The notes: a model not told the origin generated them from the letters alone. Counted from the first letter of the stretch, positions 21,252 through 33,968 are shown. The stretch is DNA of 64,000 nt from Pollenia angustigena (GCA_930367215.1 OV884056.1:282578067-282642066); one strand, 5' to 3'. Program-made: numbers and translations.

Positions 21252-22621
21252 GCAACAATATTCGTGTGCCAAAGTACTTAGACGGGAAAAAACTCTTCAC
21301 GAGCAACGTCTTCGTGCTGAAGTTCTCACTGCTCCCCGGAGTAGTAAAAGCTTCTGGTCATTCGTTAAAAGAGTCAGGATTAATGCTAGTTCTTCAATAC
21401 CAACTCTTTTAAAGGATGGCCGATCATTCACGGACCCGGTTATAAGGCTAATTGTTTTGCCGAATTATTTGCTAATAATTCTTACCTACCAGCTATCAAT
21501 CAACCACAACCCGAACTCGAAAAAGTATCCGTTACTATGCCTAGAATATTTTTTCGGGGTCGAGCTGTTAAAAGGGTTCTCGATTTTAACCAGTCTCCTG
21601 GGCCGTATGGTATACTTGCACTGGTCTTGAAGCAGTGATCTTCGACGCTAGCTCGTCTCTTAGCAAATCTTTTCAGCACTTAATACCGTGCCGCGGAATT
21701 TCCAGTCTGCTGGAAAGTTGCTAACGGAACGCCAATTCCTAAAAAGGGAACTGCTTATAACCCTGAAAACTACCGCCAAATTGCAATTTGTTCGGCACTT
21801 TCCAAAGTTATGGAGAGTATGGTAAATTAACATCTTGTAAAATATTTTAAGTCAAACTACCTACTAAGCGACCGCCAGATTGGCTTTCGTAGAGGTCACT
21901 CTACTGGAGACTTACTAGCTCTGTTACCGGAAAAATGGTGCCGTTCCATTCACCATTTTGGCGAAAGTAAGGTAATTGCTTTAGATATTTCCAAGGCGTT
22001 TGACAGAGTCTTGTCAAAACTTGCTGCATTTGGTGTCAGTGATAATTTCTCTCGATTTATATCGAGTTTTCTCAGAGATCGCACTATACGAGTTGTTATA
22101 GATGAAATAAAACTCTCATGTGTGGGTCGGTGCTTCAAAATCTAATTTGGAGCTTCTCGACCGCGTGCAGGAAAGGACGAAGGTTCTCATTGGTGACAGT
22201 AGGGTATCTAATTCGATTGACTCCCTTGAGCACTGTCGTAATGTGGGTTGTATTTGCCTGCTTTATCGTTACTACAATGGGATGTGTTCCGACGAAATTA
22301 GGGATCTGGTTCCCAAAACCCGTACGTATGTTCGTAATACACGTTTTTCCTCAAGAGCCTAACCTTATGTGGTCGATTGGCAGGTGAATCGTACAACGCA
22401 TTACAGAGAGAATTCGTTTTTTTCCCGGACTGTTCGTATGTGGAATAACCTTCCTGCAGAAGTCTTCCCTCTCACTTTCAACATGATTAAGTTCAAATCG
22501 AATGTTCACAAACACTACTCCCTCTATCCTCCTTCCCACAACCTATTTTCCTAGTTCCAACACAATGCAATGCATTAGTAGGGGTCATCCCCTGAGTGCT
22601 GGTCCTAACAGTAAAAAAAAA
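21252..22621 (+). pseudogene. LINE D: CR1/Jockey-type ORF2 with RT core deleted
   Basis: A 5'-truncated, multiply frameshifted ORF2. Recognisable pieces in order are LHEQRLRAEVLTAPRSSKSF (about 21290), a SPGPYG version of the RT motif (about 21595), PENYRQIAICSALSKVMES, DRQIGFRRGHSTGDL, VIALDISKAFDRV and FLRDRTIRVVID (to about 22105). The sequence then jumps to the C-terminal region (KSNLELLDRVQERTKVLIGD, RENSFFSRTVRMWNNLPAEV). The GVPQG and YADD motifs are missing. A 3' UTR ends in an A-run at about 22613-22621. It is dead by internal deletion as well as indels. Confidence 0.85.
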
Positions 22622-23277
22622 TGCTCCTACGAAAACACGTACACGCCAAACGTTTATTGTTGCAAGCCACGCCACCAGCTACAATTTGACTATGTAACTA
22701 TCAAATTCAAGGAAAACGCAAATGAATTCATGAAAGCAATTGACTAATAAATGCATTCATGCAAAATACCTAAAGTCAAACGCTTTTAAGCGAGAAACGC
22801 ATTAAAAAGAATCTCTGTTTAATTTCGTTACTAACGTATTAAATAGAATTTTCTCTTATACCGCATTTAGACTATGCAATTAACGCCGAGTTTTTTTTTT
22901 TATTTTTTCTTTTTAAGTAGTTACTACGAAACTCTTTTCACATTTACATTTTTTTCAAGCATTTTTTCAACTTTATCAACCCCGTTTTCTTTCCTACACC
23001 TCTTGCTAACACACAAAAAGTTGCATGCGAAAGTTGCGGCGATAATTGCAAATTGTAAATATGATCTAAATTGCTTTCACAATGCAACTATTGAATAAGT
23101 AGTGTAAATGCTTATATCCTAATGCATTGTAAATCAGGTGTTTTATAAAGTGGTAATTATTTCATGTGAAGATATTATAAACTCAACTCTTGAGAGAAGA
23201 ATTGACTTTTTTTGTCATTATGTTGGGTGAAAATTAAGGACTTAAGTCTTTTTCTATAAACATAATTTTTATGCGTA
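22622..23277. other. Intergenic, no feature seen
   Basis: AT-rich with a T-run near 22893. Small ORFs are not supported. Confidence 0.5.
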
Positions 23278-23965
23278 CACTGAAAGAATTTTCTTCGCAA
23301 TACCCATGAAAAATAGCATTAAAAAGGAACCTATGCAACGCTTCGTTGGATCAATGAAACCTGTTTCATTAAATACATTACGTTAGATCTATGAATATTA
23401 TTTATTGGATGAATACTTCCAATAAAGTAAAAAAAATTTTTTTTTTACTATTGTTTTTTTTTCTGCCTCTGACGGGAATCGATCGCGCAACCTCGGTGCT
23501 GATAGACTAGCGCACTACCAGCTAGTCTACCGGGGCAGTGTAGTTTTAGATAAAAAAAACTATGTTTTTTACTCAATAAGGAGCGTAAATATGAGATTAA
23601 ATTGTCCATAACAACAAGAACAACGTTGATTGAAAGGTTTTGTTTCATTACTATAATGACATTTTTCATTGTCATAATGAAAATTAAAATTTATGAAAGC
23701 ATTATTGAAATATGTTGCTTTTATAAAAAAATTTTTGATTTCATAATTTTAATGACATATTACATTAGATGTATGAAATAATTAAATCTTACATTTTTTG
23801 ATAACCAATTAAACTTTTTTTTAAGGAAACTATAATTTTGTATTAATTTATGAATTAAAATTTTTTGTTTAACTTCGACAAACTTAAGTTTTCATATATC
23901 CAATGAAAATTTTTGACGTAATTTCGAAATCCAATAAAGCGATTTTAACGAAAATACTTCATTAT
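23278..23965 (-). mobile_element. TA-flanked TIR element E, copy 1 (one end lost)
   Basis: The end at 23278 reads TA|CACTGAAAGAATTTTCTTCGC and matches, in reverse complement, the right end of the full copy at 49504-50341. Homology continues to about 23965, where the other end has decayed. It carries a tRNA-like module at 23463-23538. No transposase is encoded. Confidence 0.8.
23463..23538 (-). repeat. tRNA-derived SINE head in element E, copy 1
   Basis: 76 nt on the minus strand, the length of a tRNA. CTGCCCC and GAGGCAG form a 6-of-7 acceptor-like stem. A perfect 9-bp hairpin TAGACTAGC/GCTAGTCTA sits in the D-arm region. GATCGATTCCC resembles a B box. It does not fold as a normal cloverleaf with an anticodon arm, so it is a SINE-like relic and not a working tRNA gene. 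Confidence 0.55.
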
Positions 23966-24108
23966 AACTATTATAAAAGTATGTCTTGTTTATTTCGTTA
24001 ATACAAGAATTCCCCATAACTATATTTTTTTTTAAATGTACAAAATTTTTGGAAATCCCAGCAAGGTTATTTTTTTTTTTTTTTTTTGCTTTTTTATTGA
24101 ATCTCTAA

Positions 24109-24251
24109 GTCTGGGTTCACACTATGAAAGTTTTATTGCAGAAAGTCTGAGCTTATGGGTGAGAGAGGAGTGAATTAAAGCATGTTCTCTTCCCCTCTCA
24201 CCAATAAACTCAGACTTTCTGAAAGAAAACTTTCATAGTGTGATCCCAGAC
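24109..24251. mobile_element. MITE 2 (143 bp) with TAA target duplication
   Basis: GTCTGGGTTCACACTATGAA and the complement of its right end (GTCTGGGATCACACTATGAA) begin inverted arms of about 60 bp. TAA flanks both ends (24106-24108, 24252-24254). It is PIF/Harbinger-like by duplication length. No ORF. Confidence 0.85.
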
Positions 24252-24418
24252 TAACGAAATTTTCAATAAGTATTTTTTTGTTTTTTATTGAATCTTAATC
24301 CTAATAGTTATTCAATAGATATTTCCCATGAAACATTTAGCTTAACGTATTCAAATACTTATTATTCTACATTCAATCAAAACAGGTGCCATCTATATCC
24401 AAAGACTAAACGTTTAAC

Positions 24419-25790
24419 TTGATTATGCGTGCTGTTGAATTATTAAAAAGCCTTAGTAAATGCAATATTTATGTATATATGTGTTATTTGAATCAAAATT
24501 CTATTCGATTTTTGACGAAAGCACGGATTTGTCGGGGAAAGCTAGATCGCTTATCTTTAAGATATGATGAACATACAACAAAAAGTTGTTTAGGAAGAAT
24601 TTACTGGCCTTTTTGTAAACTCATTTGAAAAGGCTTCTGATGTGTCAATTAATGCGAAGGCACTACCATCAATAGTTCTTAAAGCTTTGACAAATTTTGG
24701 TCTTGACCGAAAAAATTGTGTAGGAGTTGGAACAGATTGGTGTCCTCTAATGTCAGCAGAAAATGGAGCTGTTCAAAAGTTCTGGAAACCGCGACCAATG
24801 CGAAACAAACGCCTTGCTATTCCCATAAATCAAACAACTCAATTTCTAAAAGCAATAAAGTGCCATTAATACAAATAGTTGTATCATTTGTTAAAGAATG
24901 ATACAACATCCCAAGCGAAACGCAGTTTAGCAAAGTTTTTTGGAGCCAAACTCTCTACATTATACGAGACAAGGTGGGTGGACGTCACTACTCAATTTTA
25001 CACTTTCCAAACAAGTGTATCATTTAGTACAAGGTTTGGAAAAAATATCTAAGTGGGAAGGTAGTATCTCTACCATTATATTAAGGAACTCAGTACTTTT
25101 GAATTTATTTGTGGAATATGCATATTAAGGGTGATACCTATTGTAACACAGACGATAGTATCATTTTACAAAAGCACGATATAGATCTTCAAAAAGGATC
25201 AAGCCTTATCAAAACTTTAATTATGTGCCTTGAACAGAAAAGAAATAAAGCCAAAGAACAATTTAAAGCGATTTTTGAAAAAGTTTAAGTTATTTGCATT
25301 CAAATCGAGGTTCCAATCGAAAAGACAAGATTTAAACGAAATAATCACATCCCAAATGTTGAAAATTACTACCGACTTGTAGTTAAATTCCTCTACTGAA
25401 TTTATTTTTGAAGATCTCAAAACACTTTTCCCAATAGATACCCTGAATGTATTGAACATTCCAAAACTTCTACCTCAAAGTGTAAACAAGCCATATACAG
25501 ATACAAAACTTTTAAAACCAAAACTAGCGGATGAACTGATTATATTTGATAAAAAAGATAAACAAATACTAACATCTAAACTTGAGCCTGAACTGTTGCA
25601 TTGGCAACGAACATGGAAATTATCTATCATGAAAATATATCAGATAACGTTGTAGATGCTTTAATAAAATGTGATGAAGATATCTACCCAAATCTAAGAA
25701 AAATATTTCAAATTTTCGTTTCAATGCTTCTCAGTAATGCTACGTCGAATAACAACATGGCTCGGATTAACAAAGACAAAAGATAGACGG
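24419..25790 (+). pseudogene. Degenerate hAT-superfamily transposase
   Basis: Frames stitched by eye read ARSLIFK-like and YDEHTTK (about 24540-24580), SINAKALPSIVLKALTNFGL (24647 onward), then NCVGVGTDWCPLMSAENGAV, a diverged form of the VGxxxDGxxxMSGxxxG core. After a long damaged middle comes DIYPNLRKIFQIFVSMLLSN (about 25677-25740), matching the start of the hAT dimerisation domain (YPNL). Many stops and shifts. It resembles the P52rIPK/ZMYM-like branch of hAT transposases. No TIRs were found. Confidence 0.7.
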
Positions 25791-26260
25791 TACTATCTAA
25801 ATTTGTCTCAAAAGGAAATCATAAATTGCTTATTTAAATAGATTAATTTATTTTAATTTATATTGAACTGATCTTATATTTAACCTTATTGTTGAGTTTT
25901 TTTTTTTATATAATATAAACATATTGTTTTTAATAAACTTTTAGAAACAATTTTTTTACTTTTTGTATCATACAAAATTTTTAGATTTTATTTAAATGAT
26001 TGATAAAATTACAGTTTATTTAAATGTGTAGTTGAACAGAAATTAGTATATACGACTTGGCATCAACTTTAGACGACCGCACTTAACGACTTTACTTTAT
26101 CAACTGCCCCCAACTACTTCTTGTTTATGTCACCACGGGTTGAGATAAATGACAGAGCTAACTCTTTACATATGTATAATCGTTTTATTCCCTTTAGTTA
26201 AGTATTCAAATGGTTAGACAAAAAATAATATTCGAAAAAAGTCGGTCAGTTCACAAAGTC
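25791..26260. other. Intergenic, no feature seen
   Basis: AT-rich sequence with no supported feature. Confidence 0.5.
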
Positions 26261-26690
26261 CCAGGAAAAACTTTTTGAATTTTGGTAATAGGTGGTAGCT
26301 ATTTCATACGTTACTTGGTAAGTAGTTGTCATTACAATTGTAATTATTCTGAAACTTCAATAAGTACTAACTAGTAATGACCTCAGCAACTACTTATTAC
26401 TTCTATTATTTTCACTACTGAATATTTGCTTACTAATAATCAGCTCATTAACTGCTTATTAGTTGCGTTGTTTTCAGTACTGACTTTTTACTTACTGGTA
26501 AGGTACTTAATAACTACTTATTAGGTCTATTAACTAGTGATTTTTTGGCTTCTAGTAAGTGTATTGTAAGTACTGAATTCTGTGGACACCTCGAACAAAA
26601 ATAAGTAGTTATACAGCCGAAAAATAAGTAGTGTTTATTTTCTTCAACATTACATGCTAACTTACCAGGTAAGTAAAGTTTTTTCTGGGG
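26261..26690. mobile_element. Candidate MITE with CCCAGRAAAAAC ends and AAGTAGTTA motifs
   Basis: The left end CCCAGGAAAAACTTTTT resembles the complement of the right end CCCCAGAAAAAACTTTAC. The interior carries many direct and inverted variants of AAGTAGTTA. Flanks GTTCACAAAGT (left) and GTTCCAAAGT (right) may be an imperfect target duplication. No ORF. Confidence 0.5.
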
Positions 26691-27058
26691 TGTTCCAAAG
26701 TGCTAAGTATTATTTTAGTCTAAATACCACTCTTGTGACCTCCTGTTAAGGGAGATCGATTATTCGACTTTCTTCAAAAACCGGCTTTCGAATATTCCGA
26801 ATAGCTCCTATTTTAAAAAAACCCGGTTCTAGGTTAAGCCTTTTTAAAATAACCGGTTTTAATTCGAATACGTAAAAATTCAAAAATCAAATAAGTTTTT
26901 ATAATAAAAAGTAAATTTGAATTAAAACAACCCAATTCACGAAGGTAAGGAACCTACAAAATACATAGATATTAGAAATGTAAATATACGCCTTTTTGCC
27001 GATACGATAACCATACTCAAATGAATATATCAGCGATACCGGTAAACAAGTTCCACGC
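26691..27058. other. Intergenic with scattered ACCGG motifs
   Basis: AACCGG/ACCCGG words recur at about 26782-26855 among AT-rich sequence. No gene or terminal repeat assigned. Confidence 0.4.
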
Positions 27059-27290
27059 CATTCCCTTACTACGAAGCAGGTTTGTTAGGGAGAATACTTG
27101 AAAAAAAACTAGCACCTACATTCACCAGTTTTTATGCGTTGAATAAAGCGCTTTTTGTGTAAAAAAAAAGTGAAAACTTACTATATAAAATTCATGCCTT
27201 CCGTAAGCTAGATGGAAAGTGAAACTCTTATATTTCTCCCTTACAAACCTGCTTCGTTGGAAGCTCCATTTTTTTTTAATGGGCATGTCT
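27059..27290 (-). repeat. Palindromic repeat P, copy 1
   Basis: Ends carry ACGAAGCAGGTTTGTWAGGG in inverted orientation, and the interior matches 37665-37925 in reverse complement. Flanking words TTCCCTTACT and GGAGCTTCCA are shared by both copies, so they belong to the repeat. Non-coding, MITE-like. Confidence 0.75.
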
Positions 27291-27552
27291 ATATGAATCA
27301 GTAGACAAAACCTCCTAGCCAGGATTACATATTTCAAATGTTTTTGTTTCAGCATTATAGAAACGAATAGTAATATGAACATGCTTTTTGTATGAAATAT
27401 CTTTCAATTCGTTGATCACAATTTAAAACCCTTCATGACATTGTTTAATTTCTTCAATTTTGTTTCAAGTTCTTGTGTTTTAATAAATATAACTGATGAG
27501 TTTTTCCATATCGTTGATTCTGCCGGAATGTTGTAGTTTTAAGCTGGAACTA

Positions 27553-28473
27553 TCGGGTGATTTTTTTACCTATTATCTTTCTGGCAACACTGGTTTAAAC
27601 AGCTGACGCATGTTTCGTTTTTTGTTTCACTGTCAAACATCTTCAGTTTGGTCTATAATTTAACCATGAATCGTCTTACAAACGAACAACGCTTGCAAAT
27701 TATTGAATTTTTTTATCAAAATGCGTGCTCTGTTAAGAAAGTTCATCGCGCGCTCTTGTGTTCAGCGACGAAGCTCATTTTTGGCTCAATGGGTACGTTA
27801 ATAAGCAGAATTGTCGATTTTGGAGTGAAGATCAGCATTTCAAGAGCTACCAATGCATCCAGAAAAAGTCACAGTTTGGTGCGGTTTATGGGCTGGTGGC
27901 TTCATTGGACCGTACTTCTTCAAAGATGATGCGAATCGTAACGTTACTGTGAATGGTGAGGGCTACCGTGGGATGATATCCAATTTTTTTTTTCCAAAAT
28001 GCAAGAGCTTGACTTGCATGACATGTGGTTTCAACAAGACAGTGCCACATGCCACACAGCACGCTTAACAATGGACTTATTGAGAGGCGAGTTCGGTGAA
28101 CATTTTATTTCACGTTCGGGATCGGTCAATTGGGCGCCTAGATCGTATGATTTAACGCCTTTAGACTATTTTTTGTGGGGCTATGTTAAAGCTCATGTCT
28201 ATACACACATGCCAGCTTCAATTAACGCATTGAAAGACAACATTGAAGCATTTATTCATGAGATACCGACCGAAATGTTGGAAGGAGTATGCCAAAATTG
28301 GACTAAGCGGATGGACCATTTGAGGCGCAGTCACGGTCAACGTTTTCATGAAGTAATCTTCAAACATTAAATTATATGGACCGTATTATCGATTCAAATA
28401 AAAATTTCATGCCTTTTTCTGAATTTTATGTGTTTTTTTATAACTTTCCTATAGCTCTTAAAAAATCACCCAT
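27553..28473 (+). mobile_element. Mariner-like element, internally deleted
   Basis: Ends TCGGGTGATTTTTTTA and the complement of TTAAAAAATCACCCAT are similar and lie between TA dinucleotides (27551-27552, 28474-28475), the normal target duplication of Tc1/mariner. It encloses a damaged transposase. Confidence 0.85.
27666..28370 (+). pseudogene. Mariner-family transposase, deleted and frameshifted
   Basis: The N-terminus MNRLTNEQRLQIIEFFYQNA is intact (27666 on). After about 31 codons the sequence jumps to VFSDEAHFWLNGYVNKQ (about 27755), so roughly 150 codons with the rest of the DNA-binding domain are missing. The catalytic region then appears in three frames: FSDEAHFW (first D), MWFQQDSATCHTA (second D) and PRSYDLTPLDYFLW (third D, 36 residues after the second). 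The C-terminus runs to VIFKH and a stop at 28370. It normally cuts and pastes TA-flanked elements and cannot here. Confidence 0.88.
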
Positions 28474-28475
28474 TA

Positions 28476-29060
28476 CTTAAGAGTTTTTTATTAATTTTTA
28501 GCAGCACATTTTCTTGCAATATTATTTGCAGTCTCTTAAGAACTACTTGAAACAGAGTCAAGTTTAACTTTGTGTAGATTTATGCCAAGCTTGTGGACTA
28601 ATTAAAGGTGATTGATAAGTCGTGACGTTCAAGAACCTTTGCAACTTAAAAATTAGTTCGAAATATCACCAGTGATGACATTGCTAATTATTTTTTAAGC
28701 TGAACATTTTTTTGTAGTTTTATGAATTGTTTTTGTTTTTGTTGCAAGAACATACGTTTATATAAGATTTGTATTTACATTGTATTAATAATTAGGAAAG
28801 CGATTTTCATGCAAATGCGTGTTTTTTTTTTTTTTTTTTGTCGATAGTCTAAGAACGATATCGACCAATTATCTTTTCAAATCATTAAATTTGCGATAAA
28901 ATGGCATGGAAAATTCATATTTTTGCATAATTAGATTTAAAATGCATATTTTTGAATATTTTGACATATTTAAGGGTTTTTTTTTAATTTTCATATTATA
29001 GAAAGGTTCTTAAAAAAAAAATTTAAGTACACAAAAAAAATTAAAAAACAAATATTCAAA
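28476..29060. other. Intergenic, T-rich, no feature seen
   Basis: Contains a T-run near 28827 and AT-rich sequence. No supported feature. Confidence 0.5.
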
Positions 29061-29319
29061 ATTTTTCATTTTTCGAATTTATTCTATGAGCTAAATTTCA
29101 GTTATGTATTTTATAAAGCTTTTTTTGTAATAGTTCTATTCCTTCAATTTTTCAGAAATGACTTTATAAGGTAAAATGTAAAAAGAAAATACAATATAAT
29201 AGTCTGGTAGTGTATAAAGTCATTTCTGAAAAATTGAAGGAATATAACTATTACAAAAAAGCTTTATAAAATACATAACTGAAATTTAGCTCATAGAATA
29301 AATTCGAAAAATGAAAAAT
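29061..29319. repeat. Nearly perfect 108-bp inverted repeat, 44-bp spacer
   Basis: The left arm 29061-29168 and right arm 29213-29319 are complements with one 1-bp length difference in a T/A run and one substitution. The spacer is 29169-29212. A transcript would form a long hairpin. It could be a young MITE without obvious target duplication or a local inverted duplication. Confidence 0.9.
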
Positions 29320-29399
29320 GTTGAATATAATATAAAGTAACCTTCGGAAGGAAATAATTCCCAGTTTCTTAAAAAAAAATTTTAAATTAAATAAATTCT

Positions 29400-29985
29400 T
29401 TTGGAGCTTTGCTTTAAATACAAGATTTTCAAGAGTTCGACAAAAGATGCTTTGATGCAGCACTTACATACATAGTTAAGGCTTCCAATGGGTTTAAAAT
29501 TGTTTATCCAAAACTGTTACAAGCCACTTGCTTGGCACATGGGTTATATCGCGTTGCAGATAATTTAGAAGCCAATTCGATAATATTGCAATTTTTAATG
29601 AAATATATCCCTTGATTCCCCTGCCACCGCAGCCATTAGAAGCCAAATGGAGGTCTGACTAGATGCTTTAGAAATCTATTTAAGAAAACTTCGAGTAATT
29701 TAAGAATGTTAGATGAGCTTGTTGATGCCGATGATTGTGCAATTAAAAAAGCAAAAAAAAATATTTAATTTAAAATACATCAAAAGTCAATTAGCATTTG
29801 TATTTTCTAATTACGGATGTATGTATTGGTTAAAAATAACTAATTAAATGGGACTTACTTCACTTAATACGCAAGTCGAATTAATTGATATTGCGAAAAA
29901 TAAAATTAAAAATGTGGAAGGAAGAATAGCACGACAATTTAAAAAAAATTCAACACTTTTTGCAAAAAAAATTAAGGCTTAAAAA
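29400..29985 (+). pseudogene. CGGBP1-like hAT transposase remnant
   Basis: Readable pieces are FKIVYPKLLQATCLAHGLYR (about 29494-29555), PLIPLPPQPLEARWRS (about 29612-29660) and DADDCAIKKA-like residues (about 29727-29750). They match the conserved core of CGGBP1-related hAT transposases (TCLAHxxHRVA, PLPPxPxxTRWGTW). A terminal helix-rich segment LNTQVELIDIAKNKIKNVEG ends at 29985. Stops and deletions interrupt it. Confidence 0.65.
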
Positions 29986-31226
29986 ATCAAATATTTTTGA
30001 TCTGATCAATTTTTTCAAAATGCATTGGAATTCTTCAAGTACAAGACATTTTTACTTTTTATAAAACAGTTCTTACTTTTTTTAAACAAACAAAAATTAA
30101 AATTAGTTATTTAAGTTTTTTAAAGATATTTTAATAACAATATACTGAATTTTTCTATATTTTTTGTTTTTTTTTTTTTTTGTTTTTAGTAAAATTTAAA
30201 AACGATTTTCTATGGAAAATTTTTAAGTTTTTGTTGCATATTTTTTATTTTTTTAAGTGCATATTTTGGATTTTTTAATACTTCTATTTCCAAAAGAAAT
30301 CCATCTACTCAGAAAAAAAAATAATCATAACAAACTTGTAAAAACATATAAATTGCTTGTAACAAGTTCTATTTTAAAATTTATACTAAAAAGAAATTGT
30401 GCTTTTATTTACAAATTATAAGCACGTACAAATTCGTAGTTTTTAAACTCCAACTTGTGTATACTACACCAAATTTAGCTTTTAGTAACCTTGAACTTAA
30501 TGCTCGTTATTAGACTCACAAAGGTATCTACAATGTGGTTGGAATGTTTTACACGACTATTTGTGGCATTTGCATAAATTTGTACTCCTCTTTTTTCGAC
30601 ACTTTGGAAGTGAACAGGATGTTATTGTAAGTTTTATAGCTGGTGTATGAGAATGTTCATTTTATTAGCAACTGTAAACGATGGAATATGTAGGTGAACT
30701 TAACCATAAGTTTGTGAATACAACTTAAATATTCATGATTGGCAGGTATAGTTTCGAGTTAGAATATTTGTTTATAAATACTCAAGTAGTAAAAAATTTT
30801 CTTAAAAACAAAGTTACATAAATAAACTTTTATGTTGTTATTATCAAAACTTCAACAATTTCCAAGTTAACTTTTTTTGCTACTTTAATTTCTACACAAA
30901 TTCTGCTTTTTGACACATGTAAATTCTTACACTTCACTATACATACATACATACATATAAACAACGTACATTATTGAAAAAAAAAAAAAAAAAAAATTAT
31001 TTTATGTTTTCATACCCTCCAGCAGTGTTGCAAAATTGAAATTTTGAAATGGTACTGAACTTCAATTAAAAGAGTATTTTTACCACCAAATGGTACTTTT
31101 TGTTAAAAAAAAAACAATAATGTATGAAAATAAAATGAACAAAAAATAGTTTATTAGAATTCATTAATCTAAGTATTTAATAACAAACAGTATTTAAATT
31201 TGAGGTATACATTTAAATCAGGATTT
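29986..31226. other. Intergenic, homopolymer-rich
   Basis: Contains a T-run near 30168, a short (ACAT)4 near 30941-30957 and an A-run near 30979. No gene, TIR pair or RNA gene recognised. Confidence 0.5.
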
Positions 31227-31418
31227 AAAAAACTGCAGTCAAAACGAAAAACTGTCGAAAAAAAACGAAAATTTCACAAATTTTCACATTTCGAGTTGAT
31301 TTGACAGCGACTGTTTACATTTAATGAATAAGAAGTGAAAGCAACAGTTTTTCTTTGACCAATGGCAAATTAAGAAGTGGACGAAATTGCAGTTTTTCTA
31401 CTTTGACTGCAGTTTTTT
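31227..31418. mobile_element. Small MITE with AAAAAACTGCAGTCAAA ends
   Basis: AAAAAACTGCAGTC (31227-31240) is mirrored by GACTGCAGTTTTTT (31405-31418), and a second block GAAAAACTG is mirrored slightly further in. About 190 bp, non-coding. No clear target duplication. Confidence 0.6.
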
Positions 31419-32096
31419 AGCGCCCCATCCATTTACAATATTATTGTATATGTTATTCGCCATAATATTTCTATATGGCCCCATATAATTCAATAAGTGG
31501 CACAATGGTTTCAATTAAATATGGCGCAGCTCTTATTAAAAAAAAAAAAAAACCTTTAATGCAAAACAACATAGTACATTGTTGCAAACTCATTTCACAG
31601 TATATTGTACTGATTTCGATTCTTGCCAATTATTATGTCACCTTCGAATTTCACAAGCCCATTGGCGATAAAATTTAACAGTTATATTGCAAGTGTATGA
31701 GCCGCTTAAGGTACGTTTTTTCAGTATGTATTTAAAAAAAAAAAAAATATTTCAAATATTTGATATATTTATGAATAATTAAATAAATTAAAAATTTAAT
31801 TTTTTCAACATAAATTAATACTGGTATGTTTTTATATTTATATCTTAACTTTTGCAAAGTAACATAATTCAGACTTTTAAATATATTACATACTTAGAAC
31901 TTAGTTCTAAAAAAATTTAAACACATTAATGTTTAAAAATAAAGATTGTAATTCAGTGTTATAATATAAAGCAAATTTACTTTAACATATCATATGAAAT
32001 ATTATAACTACAACAGCAACTACCAGTTGATTTTAATAGATCTTTAGTTTGTATCAAACTTGAACCAGTTTCTACATGTAAACGATTTCTTCCGTA
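31419..32096. other. Intergenic, no feature seen
   Basis: AT-rich with A-runs. A 67-codon ORF at 31475-31678 has no recognisable similarity. Confidence 0.5.
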
Positions 32097-33100
32097 CACA
32101 GAAAAAATTATTGCCGAATTATTTTCAAACAAACGCTTGTTTGAAAATTTTTTTAATTTCTACAAATTTTTTTACTGATTCAATTAAAATTTTTGTTTGA
32201 TTTTTATTTAACCAACAAAAATGTTGACAACCATTCAAAAATATAATACACGCGTTATTGGTTTCAAGTTTTCATAATTTTGTATGAAATATTTAACGCT
32301 TTTTAATGTTGTCGTCTTTTTGCATTTTTTTATTTGATCGTAAGCAACACTTCCTAATGTAAAATATAAGAACTACAACAAAAAACACATACAGTCTATT
32401 TTTGGACACTTTAAAAAAGTACAACAGTAAGAAAGATGAAGAGGTTTGAAGTAAAAAAAAAAAATAGCAGGTAAAAAAACGTTTCACTCTTTTTAAACAA
32501 CAGAAACAACCACAACATTATAAGAAACAAAATAAATTTTTGGTTGGTTTCAAAGTTGGTTATAAAAAACCAAAATCCCGTATTCAATTTTTTCAAACTG
32601 TTTGTTTAAATACATCAAATACAAAAATATAATGATGACGAAAAACATATTGAGTCGGTTTGTCGCCGTTTTTGGGTTACATTTCTTCTTCATTAGCAAA
32701 GGAAAGGATACAGCAACAGTGAGTGATGACGAAAAACATTGTGTGTATAAAAAAAGACTTTGTTCAAAAATTATTCCAACAAAAAAATGTGTCTCAAAGC
32801 TAGCCGGCCGCTCTGTTCTGTCTGCCATCATCTTCTAATACAGTGCCTGCTTGTGTGCGCATCATTGCTTGTGCAAAAACCTTTTTTTTTTTGATTTTGA
32901 AATTTAGTATATGAATTTCAGTAAACTTTTTGTTTGATTCAGTTAAATTATTTGTTTGAAAAAATCAGTGTTTTTTTTCAATAAACAAAATGCAAATAAA
33001 TTGTTTGAATATGCGAATTTGTTTATAGGACCGATTTCAGACAAAAAATTGTTTGATTCTACAAATTTTTTGTTTGAATTGGAAAAATAATTTTTTCTGT
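32097..33100. mobile_element. TIR element with CACAGAAAAAATTATT ends, copy 1
   Basis: The left end is TACACAGAAAAAATTATT and the right end AATAATTTTTTCTGT. Interior TTGTTTGAAT words repeat many times. Internal sequence also matches parts of 44690-44870 and 49140-49230, so a second copy broken by insertions probably spans that region. No transposase ORF. Confidence 0.65.
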
Positions 33101-33965
33101 TTAATGTTTCGCAAATTGTCGAAAACGATTTCGCAGTTTCTTTTACTTCTTAACCCATTGTCTTGTACTTTGCATGTTTCTATTAAAATTGTTTTCATTT
33201 AAGTTTTCCACTAACATATTATCCAATGCATACTTTTCTTACACATTTTCTTGCCACTTGTAAGAGCAAATATCCCATTCTGGAAAGCAAAATATGAATC
33301 CTGGCGTCCACGCTTTGCATTTCAATATTAGCGTCGTTAATTATTGTTAAACTACAATAACATAAATTTTGCAACAAACACATGATCCTGCTATCGAAAT
33401 TATCACGTCACAATAAAAAAGCTCAAAGAATAAAAAAAAGTACTGAAAACAACACGGGCGCACTGCGGTATTTTTAATGTGAAAAAGTACTGAAAAAAGT
33501 ACCAAAGTACTGAATTTTTCAACAATGCCCTCCAGCACAACCACAAATGGTAAATTGGTGTATATTAAGTTTTTCATTCCATAAATAATATAAGAAAATA
33601 ATCATCGAAGATCCCCCACACAGAGAAAACACATGTTTCTATATGGTCACCTCCAACAAAACTATGTTTAACAAATTTTTTTAATCGTATCATGGTTTCT
33701 TAAACCTTATTATTGCCACTGGCAAACATATTAAAGTAAAACTATGACACCAACAAGAAGCCACACCCATATAACTTTGCCGTCAACCATGTTACAAACA
33801 TGCCTGTGCTTTAAATGCAGATTTGTTGTGAAGTAAATCTGGAATAAATTTGTTAAAAACAACAAGCCCTTACAGCTTAGCTTGTCCATCGATTTCGACC
33901 GTTAACATTAAAAACAAAAACAGATTTTGTTACCACGTAAAATTTACTTCGGCAACGTAAGCGAC
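33101..33965. other. Intergenic with a relic of a TIR element
   Basis: At about 33617 CACACAGAGAAAACACATG starts a stretch sharing TGGTCACCTCCAACAAA with 52640-52870. Ends are too decayed to bound. Nothing else supported. Confidence 0.4.
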
Positions 33966-33968
33966 TTA

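Noticed and set aside
23463..23538. Functional tRNA gene
   Set aside because: Length and B-box-like segment fit, but the D-arm region forms a long hairpin, no anticodon arm is present and copies are inside a mobile element.
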